Positions 45,683-55,154 of a stretch of 64,000 bases of DNA are shown in pieces. The notes beneath the pieces are model-generated. The model searched no databases, had not been told where the DNA came from, and was given only the letters and a program-made list of their open reading frames with translations. Both the position numbers and the translations under genes were made by a program. Each line of letters opens with the position of its first letter. Position 1 is the stretch's first letter. This DNA comes from Streptomyces sp. 7-21 (lineage in GTDB: Bacteria; Actinomycetota; Actinomycetes; Streptomycetales; Streptomycetaceae). Where the stretch lies: NCBI RefSeq assembly GCF_016741785.1, contig NZ_JAERRL010000005.1:248001-312000 (forward strand), in the 5' to 3' direction.

Positions 45683-48600
45683 TTACGCCTTGCGCAGCCG
45701 GAAGGTGAGGCCGAGCGCCTCGTCGCGGAAGGGCTCGCCGTAGGAGTCGTCGCCGTCGCCCTCGGCGAAGTCCGTGGCCAGCACCTCCGAGCTGATGAGC
45801 GCCTGGTGCTCCGCCACCGCGCGGCTCAGCTCGTCGTCACTAGCCCGCCACCGCACGGTGATGCGGTCGGTGACCTCCAGGCCGCTGTTCTTGCGGGCCT
45901 CCTGGATCAGCCGGATGACGTCGCGCGCCAGGCCCGCCCGCCGCAGCTCCGGCGTGATCTCCAGGTCCAGCGCGACGGTCGCTCCCGCGTCCGAGGCCAC
46001 CGACCAGCCCTCGCGGGGCGTCTCGGTGATGATGACCTCCTCTGGGGTCAGCGGCACCCGCTCGCCCTCGACCTCGACCGCTGCCGTGCCCTGGCGGAGC
46101 GCGGCCGACAGCGCCGCGGCGTCCGACTCGGCGATGGCACGGGCCACTTCCTGGGTGCGCTTGCCGAACCGGCGTCCCAGCGCCCGGAAGTTCGCCTTCG
46201 CCGTGGTGTCCACCAGGGAGCCGCCGACGTCGGACAGCGAGGCCAGCGTGGCGACGTTCAGCTCTTCCGCGATCTGCTGGCGCAGCGCGTCGTCCAGCAG
46301 CTCGAAGCCCTGCGCCGCGATCAGCGCGCGGGACAGCGGCTGCCGCGTCTTCACACCGGACTCCGCGCGAGTGGCGCGGCCCAGCTCCACCAGGCGGCGC
46401 ACCAGCAGCATGTCGCGCGACAGGTCCGGGTCGATCAGCGACCGGTCGGCCTCGGGCCAGGCGGCGAGGTGCACGGAGTCGGGGCCGTCCGGCGCCACCG
46501 GGACGATCAGGTCCTGCCAGACCCGCTCGGTGATGAACGGGACGATCGGCGCCATCAGCCGCGTCACCGTCTCCAGCGCCTCGTGCAGCGTGCGCAGTGC
46601 GGCCGGGTCGCCCTGCCAGAAGCGGCGGCGGCTGCGGCGCACGTACCAGTTCGACAGGTCGTCGATGAAGGTCGAGATCAGCTTGCCGGTGCGCTGGGTG
46701 TCGAAGTTCTCCATCGCCGACGTCGCCATGTCGACAAGGGAGTTCAGCTCGCTCAGCAGCCAGCGGTCCAGCAGCGGCCGGTCAGCGGGTGCCGGGTCCG
46801 ACTCGCTGGGCGACCAGCCGGAGGTGCGGGCGTACAGCGCCTGGAAGGCGACCGTGTTCCAGTACGTGAGCAGCGTCTTGCGCACGACCTCCTGGATCGC
46901 GCCGTGGCCCACGCGCCGTGCCGACCAGGGGGAGCCGCCCGCGGCCATGAACCAGCGCACGGCGTCGGCGCCGTGCCGCTCCATGAGCGGGATGGGCTCC
47001 AGGATGTTGCCCAGGTGCTTGGACATCTTCCGCCCGTCCTCGGCCAGGATGTGGCCCAGGCAGACGACGTTCTGGTAGGAGGAGGCGTCGAAGACCAGCG
47101 TCCCGACGGCCATCAGCGTGTAGAACCAGCCCCGGGTCTGGTCGATGGCCTCGCAGATGTACTGCGCCGGGTACTGCCGCTCGAACATCTCCTTGTTGCG
47201 GTAGGGGTATCCCCACTGCGCGAACGGCATCGACCCGGAGTCGTACCAGCCGTCGATGACCTCGGGCACCCGCTCGGCCGTCAGCGAGCAGCCCACCGCG
47301 GTGCACGTGAATGTGATCTCGTCGATGTAGGGGCGGTGCGGGTCGAGGCCGGACTGGTCGGTGCCGGTCAGCTCAGTCAGCTCGGCGAGGGAACCGACAC
47401 AGGTCAGGTGGTCCTCCGGGCAGCGCCAGATCGGCAGCGGGGTGCCCCAGTAGCGGTTGCGGGACAGCGCCCAGTCCACGTTGTTGTTGAGCCAGTCGCC
47501 GTAGCGGCCGTGCTTGACCGACTCGGGGTACCAGGTGGTCCGCTCGTTCTCCCGCAGCATCGCGTCCTTGACGCGGGTGGTGCGGATGTACCAGGACGGC
47601 TGGGCGTAGTACATCAGCGGCGTGTGGCAGCGCCAGCAGTGCGGGTAGCTGTGCTCGTACGAGACGTGGCGCAGCAGCAGGCCGCGCTTGGCGAGGTCGG
47701 CGACGAGTGCCTCGTCGGCCTTCTTGAAGAACTGGCCGCCCACCAGCGGCAGGTCCTCCTCGAAGGTGCCGTCGGGCCGCACCGGCGTCACCACCGGCAG
47801 GCCGTAGGCGCGGCAGGTGCGCAGGTCGTCCTCGCCGAAGGCGGGGGACTGGTGCACCAGGCCGGTGCCGTCCTCGGTGGTGACGTAGTCCGCCAGCACC
47901 ACGAAGTGGGCGCGCGTGTCGAACTCCACCAGGTCGAACGGCCGCTGGTACGTCCAGTGCTCCAGCTCCGAGCCGCGGAACGTCTGCCCCGTCGGCTCCC
48001 AGCCCTCACCCAGCGCCTTGGCCAGCAGCGGCTCGGCCACCACCAGCTTCTCCTGGCCGTCCGTGGCGACCACGTACGTCACTTCGGGGTGGGCCGCCAC
48101 CGCCGTGTTGGACAGCAGGGTCCACGGTGTCGTCGTCCACACCACCAGGGACGCCTCCCCGGCCAGCGGGCCGGAGGTCAGCGGGAAGCGGACGTAGACC
48201 GAGGGGTCGACGACCGTCTCGTAGCCCTGCGCCAGCTCGTGGTCGGACAGGCCGGTGCCGCACCGGGGGCACCACGGCGCGACCCGGTGGTCCTGGACGA
48301 GCAGGCCCTTGTCGAAGATCTGCTTCAGCGACCACCAGACCGACTCGATGTAGGACGGGTCCATCGTCCAGTAGGCGTCGTCCAGGTCGGTCCAGTAGCC
48401 CATGCGGGTCGTCAGCTCGGCGAAGGCGTCGGTGTGGCGCGTCACCGACTCGCGGCACTTCGCGTTGAACTCCGCGATGCCGTACTCCTCGATGTCCTTC
48501 TTGCCGCTGAAGCCGAGCTCCTTCTCCACGGCCAGCTCGACGGGCAGGCCGTGGCAGTCCCAGCCCGCCCGGCGCACCACGTGATGCCCGCGCATCGTCT

Positions 48601-48820
48601 TGTAGCGCGGGAAGATGTCCTTGAAGACCCGGGCCTCGATGTGGTGGGCCCCCGGCATCCCGTTGGCGGTCGGCGGGCCCTCGTAGAACACCCACTCCGG
48701 CCGGCCCTTGGACTGCTCCAGGCTCCGGGCGAAGGTCTTCGACTCGCGCCACAGAGCGAGCACCTCGTGCTCGAGCGCGGGCAGGTCGACCTGGGCGGGC
48801 ACGGGCCGGTACTTGCTCAT
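45683..48820 (-). CDS. ileS: Isoleucyl-tRNA synthetase (type 2, GXHH motif)
   Basis: A 1045-residue class I synthetase charging tRNA-Ile. The nucleotide-binding signature is GAHH (Gly57-His60, bases 48641-48652) in place of HXGH, the swapped GXHH form described in some eukaryote-like IleRS2 enzymes. The second motif is intact as KMSKH within DGRKMSKHLGN. The editing domain contains TTTPWTLLSNTAV, and WDCHGLPVE is typical. ATG 48820 follows GGAGGA. A T-box leader precedes it. The family and motif suggest low sensitivity to mupirocin, which is inference. Confidence 0.95.
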   Translation of the reverse strand: MSKYRPVPAQVDLPALEHEVLALWRESKTFARSLEQSKGRPEWVFYEGPPTANGMPGAHHIEARVFKDIFPRYKTMRGHHVVRRAGWDCHGLPVELAVEKELGFSGKKDIEEYGIAEFNAKCRESVTRHTDAFAELTTRMGYWTDLDDAYWTMDPSYIESVWWSLKQIFDKGLLVQDHRVAPWCPRCGTGLSDHELAQGYETVVDPSVYVRFPLTSGPLAGEASLVVWTTTPWTLLSNTAVAAHPEVTYVVATDGQEKLVVAEPLLAKALGEGWEPTGQTFRGSELEHWTYQRPFDLVEFDTRAHFVVLADYVTTEDGTGLVHQSPAFGEDDLRTCRAYGLPVVTPVRPDGTFEEDLPLVGGQFFKKADEALVADLAKRGLLLRHVSYEHSYPHCWRCHTPLMYYAQPSWYIRTTRVKDAMLRENERTTWYPESVKHGRYGDWLNNNVDWALSRNRYWGTPLPIWRCPEDHLTCVGSLAELTELTGTDQSGLDPHRPYIDEITFTCTAVGCSLTAERVPEVIDGWYDSGSMPFAQWGYPYRNKEMFERQYPAQYICEAIDQTRGWFYTLMAVGTLVFDASSYQNVVCLGHILAEDGRKMSKHLGNILEPIPLMERHGADAVRWFMAAGGSPWSARRVGHGAIQEVVRKTLLTYWNTVAFQALYARTSGWSPSESDPAPADRPLLDRWLLSELNSLVDMATSAMENFDTQRTGKLISTFIDDLSNWYVRRSRRRFWQGDPAALRTLHEALETVTRLMAPIVPFITERVWQDLIVPVAPDGPDSVHLAAWPEADRSLIDPDLSRDMLLVRRLVELGRATRAESGVKTRQPLSRALIAAQGFELLDDALRQQIAEELNVATLASLSDVGGSLVDTTAKANFRALGRRFGKRTQEVARAIAESDAAALSAALRQGTAAVEVEGERVPLTPEEVIITETPREGWSVASDAGATVALDLEITPELRRAGLARDVIRLIQEARKNSGLEVTDRITVRWRASDDELSRAVAEHQALISSEVLATDFAEGDGDDSYGEPFRDEALGLTFRLRKA

Positions 48821-48849
48821 GGGATCGTCCTCCGGCGGACACGGCTGTG

Positions 48850-49106
48850 ATCTCCGTCAGAGGGACGAGAGCCGCCGCACGGGCTCCCGCGGTACCACCC
48901 TCCTTGGCCGGTGCGTACACGCCTTGCCCCGGCCCCCTCATTGGGCTGCGAATGCCGGTTCTACTCACGCTCGGCACGGGCCGAGGCTTTCTTCCGGCGG
49001 CTCCGGGGTGATCTTCACGTCGCGCTCGCCCCCGGGCTCGCACCGTCCCCGGGTCGCTCACGGCTGCTGGACGACGCTACTCGTCCCCATCCACGCCTTT
49101 TCGCTG
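48850..49106 (-). promoter_or_regulatory. T-box leader of ileS
   Basis: On the minus strand the T-box sequence TGGTACCGCG lies at 48888-48897, preceded by AAGGAGGG. An ATC isoleucine specifier codon at 49010-49012 follows GACGTGAAG in the expected stem I loop. Downstream, CTCGTCCCTC can pair with GGAGGACGA that contains the ileS ribosome binding site. There is no intrinsic terminator, so this is the actinobacterial translational type. Confidence 0.92.
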
Positions 49107-49112
49107 GCCACC

Positions 49113-49118
49113 AGTGTA
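49113..49118 (-). promoter_or_regulatory. -10 hexamer of the ileS T-box transcript
   Basis: TACACT on the minus strand would start transcription near 49106, giving a leader of roughly 285 bases that contains the whole T-box element. Confidence 0.5.
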
Positions 49119-49276
49119 CGGGCACGCGCACCGCGTCAGCGACCGGTTATGCATCAGCCCGGCCGGGGCACAACGCAGGGAGACCGGCGCGCCCTCGTTG
49201 CCCAGGACGTGTGGTCGATTTATCGTTCCCGGCACGATTCGCGAGCAAGATCACACTATGTGAAGGGGTCGCCGCC

Positions 49277-49948
49277 ATGGTGGCGAGCAACACCGCGCCG
49301 GACGCGCCGGACGCTCCGGTACCGGAGAACGCCACGGGGCAGGCGGCGGAACGGCTCTCTCCGGCGTCCGGGGATGCCGCTCCCGCGAAGCAGACGACCG
49401 GGAAACGGACGGGAAAGCGGGCCGCCGCAGCGGCGGACGGGAAGACAGCGGACCGGAAGACGGGAGCCAGGAAAGTGGCGGCGAAGAAGAGCTCGACAGA
49501 CAGTTCCCCGACCGCGGTGCCCCTCGCCCGCGCCTCAGCCCCGGTCGACCCCGCAGACCTGGCGGTCCGGGCGGGGGAGGAGCCGTGGAGCGCCGAGGAG
49601 GTCGACGAGGCCCGCGCCAAGCTGACGGCCGAGGCCGACAAGCTCCAGGAAGAGATCGTCTCCGCCGAGAAGGCGCTCACCGGGCTGATGCGCGACTCCG
49701 GCGACGGCGCGGGGGACGACCAGGCCGACACCGGCAGCAAGAACGCCACGCGCGAGCACGAGCTGGCGCTGGCGGGCAACTCGCGCGAGGTGCTCTACCA
49801 GACCCAGCGGGCGCTGGCCCGGCTCGAGGCGGGCACCTACGGGCTGTGCGAGAGCTGCGGCAACCCCATCGGCAAGGCGCGGATGCAGGCCTTCCCCCGC
49901 GCCACGCTCTGCGTCGACTGCAAGCAGCGGCAGGAGCGCCGCTTCTGA
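49277..49948 (+). CDS. TraR/DksA C4 zinc-finger protein with Lys-rich N-terminus
   Basis: A 223-residue protein. The C-terminal zinc finger has Cys191-X2-Cys194 and Cys212-X2-Cys215 ([12 protein letters not shown] and [11 protein letters not shown]), typical of TraR/DksA-like RNA polymerase-binding proteins. A coiled coil lies at about 105-185. Residues 38-72 are Lys/Arg/Ala-rich like a histone H1-type tail and could bind nucleic acid. The acidic tip residues of true DksA (two Asp in the coil) are not clearly placed, so a ppGpp role is uncertain. ATG 49277 follows GAAGGGG. CACTAT near 49253-49258 may be its -10. Confidence 0.82.
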   Translation: MVASNTAPDAPDAPVPENATGQAAERLSPASGDAAPAKQTTGKRTGKRAAAAADGKTADRKTGARKVAAKKSSTDSSPTAVPLARASAPVDPADLAVRAGEEPWSAEEVDEARAKLTAEADKLQEEIVSAEKALTGLMRDSGDGAGDDQADTGSKNATREHELALAGNSREVLYQTQRALARLEAGTYGLCESCGNPIGKARMQAFPRATLCVDCKQRQERRF

Positions 49949-49977
49949 CGGGTTCCGGCACGGGAACCGCCGTGTCG

Positions 49978-49990
49978 TACCCTCGTCACG
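49978..49990 (+). promoter_or_regulatory. -10 element, leaderless start of lspA
   Basis: TACCCT (49978-49983) is 6 bases before GTG 49990, so the lspA-rluD message probably begins at the start codon. Confidence 0.5.
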
Positions 49991-50583
49991 TGAGCAGCGA
50001 GGCGGAGCCGACCATCGAATCACCCCAGGATCCCGGCGGCGGGAGCGAAGCGGCCGGTGAGACCGGCGGGGAGCGGGGCGGCGCCGCCGCGCCGGCGGCC
50101 CGCCGGCGGGTGGGCGTGCTGGCCGCGGTCGCGGCCGTCGCCTACGTGCTCGACCTCGCCACCAAGACCTGGGTCGTCGAGTGGCTGGAGGGGCGGGAGC
50201 CGGTCGAGGTCCTCGGGGAGTGGCTGCGCTTCGAGGCGGTGCGCAACCCGGGCGCCGCGTTCGGCGTCGGCGAGGCGCTGACCGTGGTGTTCACGTGCAT
50301 CGCCGCCGCCGTGATCGTCGTCATCGTCCGGCTGGCCCGCAAGCTGTACAGCGCGCCCTGGGCGGTCGCGCTCGGCCTGCTGCTCGGCGGCGCGCTCGGG
50401 AATCTCACGGACCGGCTGTTCCGTGCGCCGGGCGTGCTGGAGGGGCACGTCGTGGACTTCATCGCCCCGAAGTACTTCGCCGTCTTCAACGTGGCGGACT
50501 CGGCGATCGTGTGCGGCGGCATCCTGATCGTGCTGCTGTCCTTCCGTGGTCTCGACCCCGACGGAACGGTTCACCGGGACTGA
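49990..50583 (+). CDS. lspA: Lipoprotein signal peptidase (signal peptidase II)
   Basis: A 197-residue membrane aspartyl protease removing signal peptides from prolipoproteins. The catalytic pair lies in GNLTDR (Asp141) and FNVADSAI (Asp170), and four helices are visible. Residues 1-38 are an additional Glu/Gly-rich, hydrophilic N-terminal extension common in Streptomyces. GTG 49990 is preferred because of the -10 hexamer; the frame extends upstream only as a shadow of the TraR gene. rluD follows after 13 bases. Confidence 0.93.
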   Translation: MSSEAEPTIESPQDPGGGSEAAGETGGERGGAAAPAARRRVGVLAAVAAVAYVLDLATKTWVVEWLEGREPVEVLGEWLRFEAVRNPGAAFGVGEALTVVFTCIAAAVIVVIVRLARKLYSAPWAVALGLLLGGALGNLTDRLFRAPGVLEGHVVDFIAPKYFAVFNVADSAIVCGGILIVLLSFRGLDPDGTVHRD

Positions 50584-50596
50584 CATACTCGGACGG

Positions 50597-51538
50597 GTGA
50601 GTACGCTTCCCGAGACCCGTACCCTGCCGGTTCCCGAAGGCCTGGAAGGCGAGCGCGTGGACGCCGCACTCGCCCGGATGCTGGGCTTCTCCCGTACCAA
50701 GGCGGCCGAGCTCGCCGCCGCGGGCAAGGTCAGGCTCGACGGTGCGGCGGTCGGCAAGTCCGAGCGCGTGACCGGGGGCTCCTGGCTGGAGGTGGAGATG
50801 CCGCCGCCGCCCGGCCCGGTGCGCGTGGTGGCCGAGCCCGTGCCCGGGATGACCGTGGTCCACGAGGACGGCGATCTCATCGTGGTCGACAAGCCGGTCG
50901 GCGTCGCCGCCCACCCCAGCCCCGGCTGGAACGGGCCCACCGTCGTCGGCGGCCTGGCCGCCGCCGGGTACCGCATCGCCACCTCGGGCGCGGCCGAGCG
51001 GCAGGGCATCGTGCACCGGCTGGACGTCGGCACCTCGGGCCTGATGGTCGTGGCGAAGTCCGAGCACGCCTACTCACACCTCAAGCAGCAGTTCCGCGAC
51101 CGGACCGTCGAGAAGCGGTACCACGCCGTGGTCCAGGGGCACCCCGATCCGCTCAGCGGCACCATCGACGCGCCGATCGGGCGCCACCCGCAGCACGACT
51201 ACAAGTGGGCGGTGACCGCCTCGGGCAAGCCCTCCGTCACGCACTACGACCTCATCGAGGCGTTCCGTGCCGCCAGCCTGCTCGACATCAAGCTGGAGAC
51301 CGGCCGCACCCACCAGATCCGCGTGCACATGGCGGCCCACCGCCATCCGTGCGCCGGGGACCTGACCTACGGCGCCGACCCGGTGCTGGCCCGCCGGCTC
51401 GGCCTGACCCGGCAGTGGCTGCACGCGGTGTCGCTGGGCTTCACGCACCCCGCCGACGGGCGCTGGAGCGAGTTCACCAGCGACTATCCCCAGGACCTGG
51501 CCAGGGCGCTCAGGACGCTGCGTGAGGAGAGCGCCTGA
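50597..51538 (+). CDS. RluA/RluD-family pseudouridine synthase
   Basis: A 313-residue RNA pseudouridine synthase. An N-terminal S4 RNA-binding domain (about 16-75: [23 protein letters not shown]) precedes the catalytic domain with Asp143 in [25 protein letters not shown] and [18 protein letters not shown]. It most resembles RluD, which modifies helix 69 of 23S rRNA; the target is inferred. GTG 50597 stands 7 bases behind CATACT. The last 29 bases overlap the convergent MscS gene. The lspA-rluD pairing is widespread. Confidence 0.9.
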   Translation: MSTLPETRTLPVPEGLEGERVDAALARMLGFSRTKAAELAAAGKVRLDGAAVGKSERVTGGSWLEVEMPPPPGPVRVVAEPVPGMTVVHEDGDLIVVDKPVGVAAHPSPGWNGPTVVGGLAAAGYRIATSGAAERQGIVHRLDVGTSGLMVVAKSEHAYSHLKQQFRDRTVEKRYHAVVQGHPDPLSGTIDAPIGRHPQHDYKWAVTASGKPSVTHYDLIEAFRAASLLDIKLETGRTHQIRVHMAAHRHPCAGDLTYGADPVLARRLGLTRQWLHAVSLGFTHPADGRWSEFTSDYPQDLARALRTLREESA

Positions 51539-52649
51539 CCACGCCGTTGCCGGTCCCCTCCGGTGCCCCGGACCCGTCGCCCGCCCGCTCGGCCTGCTCG
51601 GCGGGGCGGGGCGGACGGACGGCCGCCTCGGACGTCGGGACGCGGGGCAGCGCGTACGGGTGGTGATCGCGCAGCCAGGTGATCAGCTCCTCGCGCACCG
51701 CGCAGCGCAGCGTCCACACGTCGCTGGCGTCACGGGCGGACATCGCGGCGCGCACCTCGATCGTCGTGGGCGTGGTGTCGGTGACGACCAGGCTCCAGGA
51801 GCGGCCGTCCCAGTCCTTGCGGCCCAGCAGGAACTCCCGCAGGTGCTCCCGCAGCTCGGCGATGGGCGCCGCGTGGTCCAGGTAGAGGTAGACGGTGCCG
51901 GTGATCTGCGTGCCGCCGCGCGACCAGTTCTCGACGGGCTTGCTGTTGAAGTACGACACGGGCATCGTCAGCCGCCGGTCGTCCCAGATCCGCACGGTGA
52001 GGAAGGCAAGGGATATCTCCTCCACGGTGCCCCACTCGCCGTCCACGACCACCGTGTCGCCGATCTTGACCGAGTCGCCGAAGGCGACCTGGAGCCCGGC
52101 GAAGAGGTTGCCCAGTATGGACTGGGCCGCGACACCGGCGATGATGCCGATGATGCCGGCCGAGGCCAGCATGGACGTGCCCAGCGCCCGCAGCTCGGGG
52201 AAGACCAGCAGTATCGCCACGGCCGCGGCGACGACGCCCAGCACGGTGGTGACCACCCGCCGGATCATGCCGAGCTGGGTGCGGAACTGCCGCACCCGCG
52301 CGGTGTCGTCCGTGCGGGCCTCGTAGCGGGAGATGTAGTTCTCGGCGACCGCGCCCGCCGCGCGTATCACCAGCCACGCGGAGGCGGCGATGGTGATCGT
52401 GGCGAGGATGTCGCGGAAGACGTCGCCGCGCCGGACGTTCAGCTCGAAGGCGTCGTAGGCGACGTACACGGCGGAGGAGGCCAGCAGCAGCTGGAGCGGC
52501 GTCTGGCAGCGGCGCAGCAGGCCGAAGAGCCGGGTGTCGTGCCGCCGCTCGTCCGCGGCGCGCAGCAGCCGGTCGATGAGCCAGCCGATGAGCACGGTCA
52601 GCGTGAGGGTGCCGCCGATCACGAGTACCGGCCGCAGCACGTCCTGCAT
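51510..52649 (-). CDS. MscS-family mechanosensitive channel
   Basis: A 379-residue small-conductance mechanosensitive channel homologue. Helices occur near 6-25, 60-75, 85-105 and 145-170, and the pore-helix region reads [34 protein letters not shown], rich in Gly and Ala as in MscS TM3. The beta domain begins [38 protein letters not shown]. The C-terminal tail is Pro/Ala/Gly-rich. ATG 52649 is used. It probably releases solutes on osmotic downshift and is monocistronic. Confidence 0.9.
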   Translation of the reverse strand: MQDVLRPVLVIGGTLTLTVLIGWLIDRLLRAADERRHDTRLFGLLRRCQTPLQLLLASSAVYVAYDAFELNVRRGDVFRDILATITIAASAWLVIRAAGAVAENYISRYEARTDDTARVRQFRTQLGMIRRVVTTVLGVVAAAVAILLVFPELRALGTSMLASAGIIGIIAGVAAQSILGNLFAGLQVAFGDSVKIGDTVVVDGEWGTVEEISLAFLTVRIWDDRRLTMPVSYFNSKPVENWSRGGTQITGTVYLYLDHAAPIAELREHLREFLLGRKDWDGRSWSLVVTDTTPTTIEVRAAMSARDASDVWTLRCAVREELITWLRDHHPYALPRVPTSEAAVRPPRPAEQAERAGDGSGAPEGTGNGVVRRSPHAAS

Positions 52650-52781
52650 GGCGTCCTCTCAGCTCCTTGTGTCTGTGGTCACCGGCGGCGCGGAGCCGCG
52701 CAGTCCGTCTGCCAGGCTAACTGGCACGATGGTGGCTCCTGGATGGGTGACCATGCCTAGCACCGGAAGGCGGCCGAGACC

Positions 52782-53357
52782 ATGACGGATGTCATGCTGT
52801 TCCACTCTGCGTACGGGCACCGCTCCGCCGTGGTGGAGGCGGCGGCCAGGCTGCGTGACGCCGGCCACCGGGTCTTCACCCCGGACCTGTACAACGGGCG
52901 TACGGCCCGGACCATGGCGGAGGGGGCGGAGGTCTCGGAGGAGATCGGCCGGGACGAGCTGCTGCGCCGGGCCATCGCCGCCAGCGCGCCGCACGCGGAC
53001 GGGGGCCTGGTGTATGCCGGGTTCTCGCTGGGCGCCGCGATCGCGCAGCGGCTGGCGCTGGGCGACGAGAAGGCGCGGGGGCTGCTGCTCCTGCACGGCA
53101 CCGCGGACATCGAGGACGGGACGACGGTGGACGACCTGCCGGTGCAGCTGCATGTCGCCGATCCCGATCCGTTCGAGACGCACGACTGGCTCAGCGCCTG
53201 GTACCTGCGGATGCGGGCGGCGGGGGCGGACGTGGAGGTCTACCGCTACCCGGGCGCCGGGCACCTGTTCACCGACGCCGGGCTGCCGGACTACGACGAG
53301 GAGGCGGCCGAGGCGGCGTGGCGCACGGCGCTGGGCTTCCTCGACAGCCTCGGCTGA
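52782..53357 (+). CDS. Dienelactone-hydrolase-like alpha/beta hydrolase
   Basis: A 191-residue single-domain hydrolase. The nucleophile elbow is GFSLGAA with Ser82, not the Cys of true dienelactone hydrolases. The acid is probably Asp127 in LHVADPDPFE, and the base is His161 in GAGHLFTDAG. The family is annotated as dienelactone hydrolase in actinobacteria, but the Ser nucleophile argues for a general esterase. ATG 52782 lies behind GGAAGG. It is flanked by a divergent channel gene and a shared terminator. Confidence 0.85.
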   Translation: MTDVMLFHSAYGHRSAVVEAAARLRDAGHRVFTPDLYNGRTARTMAEGAEVSEEIGRDELLRRAIAASAPHADGGLVYAGFSLGAAIAQRLALGDEKARGLLLLHGTADIEDGTTVDDLPVQLHVADPDPFETHDWLSAWYLRMRAAGADVEVYRYPGAGHLFTDAGLPDYDEEAAEAAWRTALGFLDSLG

Positions 53358-53386
53358 CGCGGGCGGCGCGCCCGCCGCCCGCGTCA
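53355..53386. terminator. Bidirectional terminator between hydrolase and DsbA-like genes
   Basis: TGACGCGGGCGGC (53355-53367) pairs with GCCGCCCGCGTCA (53374-53386), a perfect 13-bp stem that includes the hydrolase stop codon. It can serve both convergent genes. Confidence 0.8.
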
Positions 53387-53413
53387 CAGCCGGGATAACC
53401 ACCGGCTACGGGG

Positions 53414-54331
53414 TCACTGCGTGTTCTGCTCGACCATCGCCTCGAACTCCTCGGCGGTCTGCGGAGTCTGGATGATCTCGTCGTTCCACGCCAGCGTCGG
53501 CGTGCCCTCGACGCCCTCGGCGTTGTTGAACTTCTCGGACATCTGCAGGGCCCAGGCGGCGAAGGTGCTGTTGCGCACGTCCCGCTCGAACTGCCGGTTG
53601 TTCTCCAGCTCGGGGACAGACTGGGCCAGCTCGATCAGGTGCTCGTCGTCGCCGAAGGCGTCCTCGGACTCCGGCGGGTGGTTCTCCGCCGTGTACAGCG
53701 CGTCGTGCAGGTCGAGGAACGCCTCCTCGCTGACGTTGAGCGCGGCGCCCAGCGCGGACAGGGCGTTCTTGGAGCCGGTGCCGCCGGCCACGCCGTCGAG
53801 GAACGTGCCGAAGACGTACTGCACGCGGTAGGTGCCGTCCTCCATGCCCTGGCGGACGTTCTCGCCCATGAGCTGCTCGAAGGAGGCGCAGGCGGGGCAG
53901 CGCGGGTCCTCGTAGAGGGTGAGGGTGTGCTCGGCGTCCTCGTCACCGATCTCGATGGTCAGGCCGTCCTCGCCGGAGGCATGGGCCGGGGCCTCGATGG
54001 GATACGACGGCGTGCCCTCGGCGTTCTCGCCGCTGTCGGCGTTATCGGCGTTGTCAGAATTGTCGGAGTTGTCTGAGTTATCGCCGTCGCCCTCACTGGC
54101 CGCGTCGAGCTGTTCCTGGACGGCCTCCCAGTCCGTGGCGTCGCCGCTGCCGTCGTCGCCCATGTTGGCGACGGCCAGGCCGATGCCGCCCGCGATGGCC
54201 AGGACGACAACCACCGCTCCGGCGACGGTCAGCTGGCGGCGGATCCTCTCCCGCTTGGCCTGCTTCTCCCGCTCGGCGCGCAGGCGTTCGCGGGCGGCTC
54301 GCTTGGCTTCGGCTGAGTTGCGCTTGCTCAT
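53414..54331 (-). CDS. Membrane-anchored DsbA-like thioredoxin-fold protein
   Basis: A 305-residue protein. A highly basic cytoplasmic start (residues 1-32), one helix (33-56), an Asp/Asn/Ser-rich linker (about 78-103, with NSDNSDNSDNADNAD) and a thioredoxin-fold domain with Cys145-Pro-Ala-Cys148 in EDPRCPACASFE, plus the cis-Pro in VEGTPTLAWN. It fits the DsbA/Thioredoxin_4 family, acting outside the membrane on disulfides. The linker DNA uses AT-richer Asn codons. ATG 54331 is used. The membrane protein gene upstream on the same strand ends 39 bases earlier, so the two are likely co-transcribed. Confidence 0.88.
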   Translation of the reverse strand: MSKRNSAEAKRAARERLRAEREKQAKRERIRRQLTVAGAVVVVLAIAGGIGLAVANMGDDGSGDATDWEAVQEQLDAASEGDGDNSDNSDNSDNADNADSGENAEGTPSYPIEAPAHASGEDGLTIEIGDEDAEHTLTLYEDPRCPACASFEQLMGENVRQGMEDGTYRVQYVFGTFLDGVAGGTGSKNALSALGAALNVSEEAFLDLHDALYTAENHPPESEDAFGDDEHLIELAQSVPELENNRQFERDVRNSTFAAWALQMSEKFNNAEGVEGTPTLAWNDEIIQTPQTAEEFEAMVEQNTQ

Positions 54332-54370
54332 GGCTGTTCCGGTTCTCTCCGTGTGTGCGTCGGACGTGGT

Positions 54371-55072
54371 CTACAGGCCGGGGTGAAGGCGCGGCGGTGG
54401 ACCACGGCGGAGCACCGTGTGGGAGAGCAGCGGCAGGGCCGGGGCCGGCAGGCTCAGGCGGGCCCGCGGCGCGGGGCGGGGCTCGGCGTGCGGGGCCGGG
54501 CTCAGGGCGGCGACGGCCACGAGCAGCGGGCGGAACGTGGCCGCGGCGGCGGCGCGCAGCAGGCGGACCAGCGCGGCCTCGCCGCCGCGCAGCCAGGCGG
54601 CCGCGGTGAGGCCGACGGCCACGTGCGCCGCGAGCAGCAGCCACGGGCCGGCGGGGTGCGCGGTCGCCAGCGGGTCGTCGGCGCCGGAGGCGAGCCGGGC
54701 CAGCGGGGTGCCGACCTCCCCGCCCGCGCATACCAGGTCGATGCCCATCACCCGCAGCGGGCCCGTCACGGGACCGCCGCCGGGGCCGTAGCAGGCCGCC
54801 TGGCCGGTGGTGAAGACGGTGTCGGCGGCCAGCTGGAGCGGCAGCAGCAGCGCCGCGATCTGCCAGAACCGGCGCTCCCGCCCGCCCGCCAGCGCGAACG
54901 CGATCAGGAACACTCCGGCCGCCACGGCGGCGACCACGGGCACCGGCAGCGGCTGTCCCGACAGCAGCACGTGGGCCCCGGCGGACAGCGTGACGCACAG
55001 TGCGGCGAACACCGCCGCGCGCGCCACGCGCATGCCCGGGGTGCGAGGGGCACCAGATGCTGATACGACCAT
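54371..55072 (-). CDS. Hypothetical polytopic membrane protein
   Basis: A 233-residue protein without a recognised family. About five to six hydrophobic segments (residues 15-35, 42-62, 68-88, 108-122, 145-160, 172-195) end in a Pro/Leu/Arg-rich tail (from 196). Two cysteines (in QAACYGPG and LVCAGGE) face the outer side in a simple topology model, of interest because the next gene encodes a disulfide oxidoreductase. ATG 55072 is used. Functional link to disulfide chemistry is inference only. Confidence 0.6.
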   Translation of the reverse strand: MVVSASGAPRTPGMRVARAAVFAALCVTLSAGAHVLLSGQPLPVPVVAAVAAGVFLIAFALAGGRERRFWQIAALLLPLQLAADTVFTTGQAACYGPGGGPVTGPLRVMGIDLVCAGGEVGTPLARLASGADDPLATAHPAGPWLLLAAHVAVGLTAAAWLRGGEAALVRLLRAAAAATFRPLLVAVAALSPAPHAEPRPAPRARLSLPAPALPLLSHTVLRRGPPPRLHPGL

Positions 55073-55154
55073 CGGGCCGAGTGTGCCATGGCTGGCGTCA
55101 AGGAGGTATAAGCGGTAGCCGTTCAGTTCCGGTCAGCTGTCCCGGACCGGCGCG

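Noticed and set aside
45674..48850. A 1058-residue plus-strand frame opposite ileS
   Set aside because: It is an antisense shadow of ileS with no domain similarity; the codon periodicity follows the minus strand.
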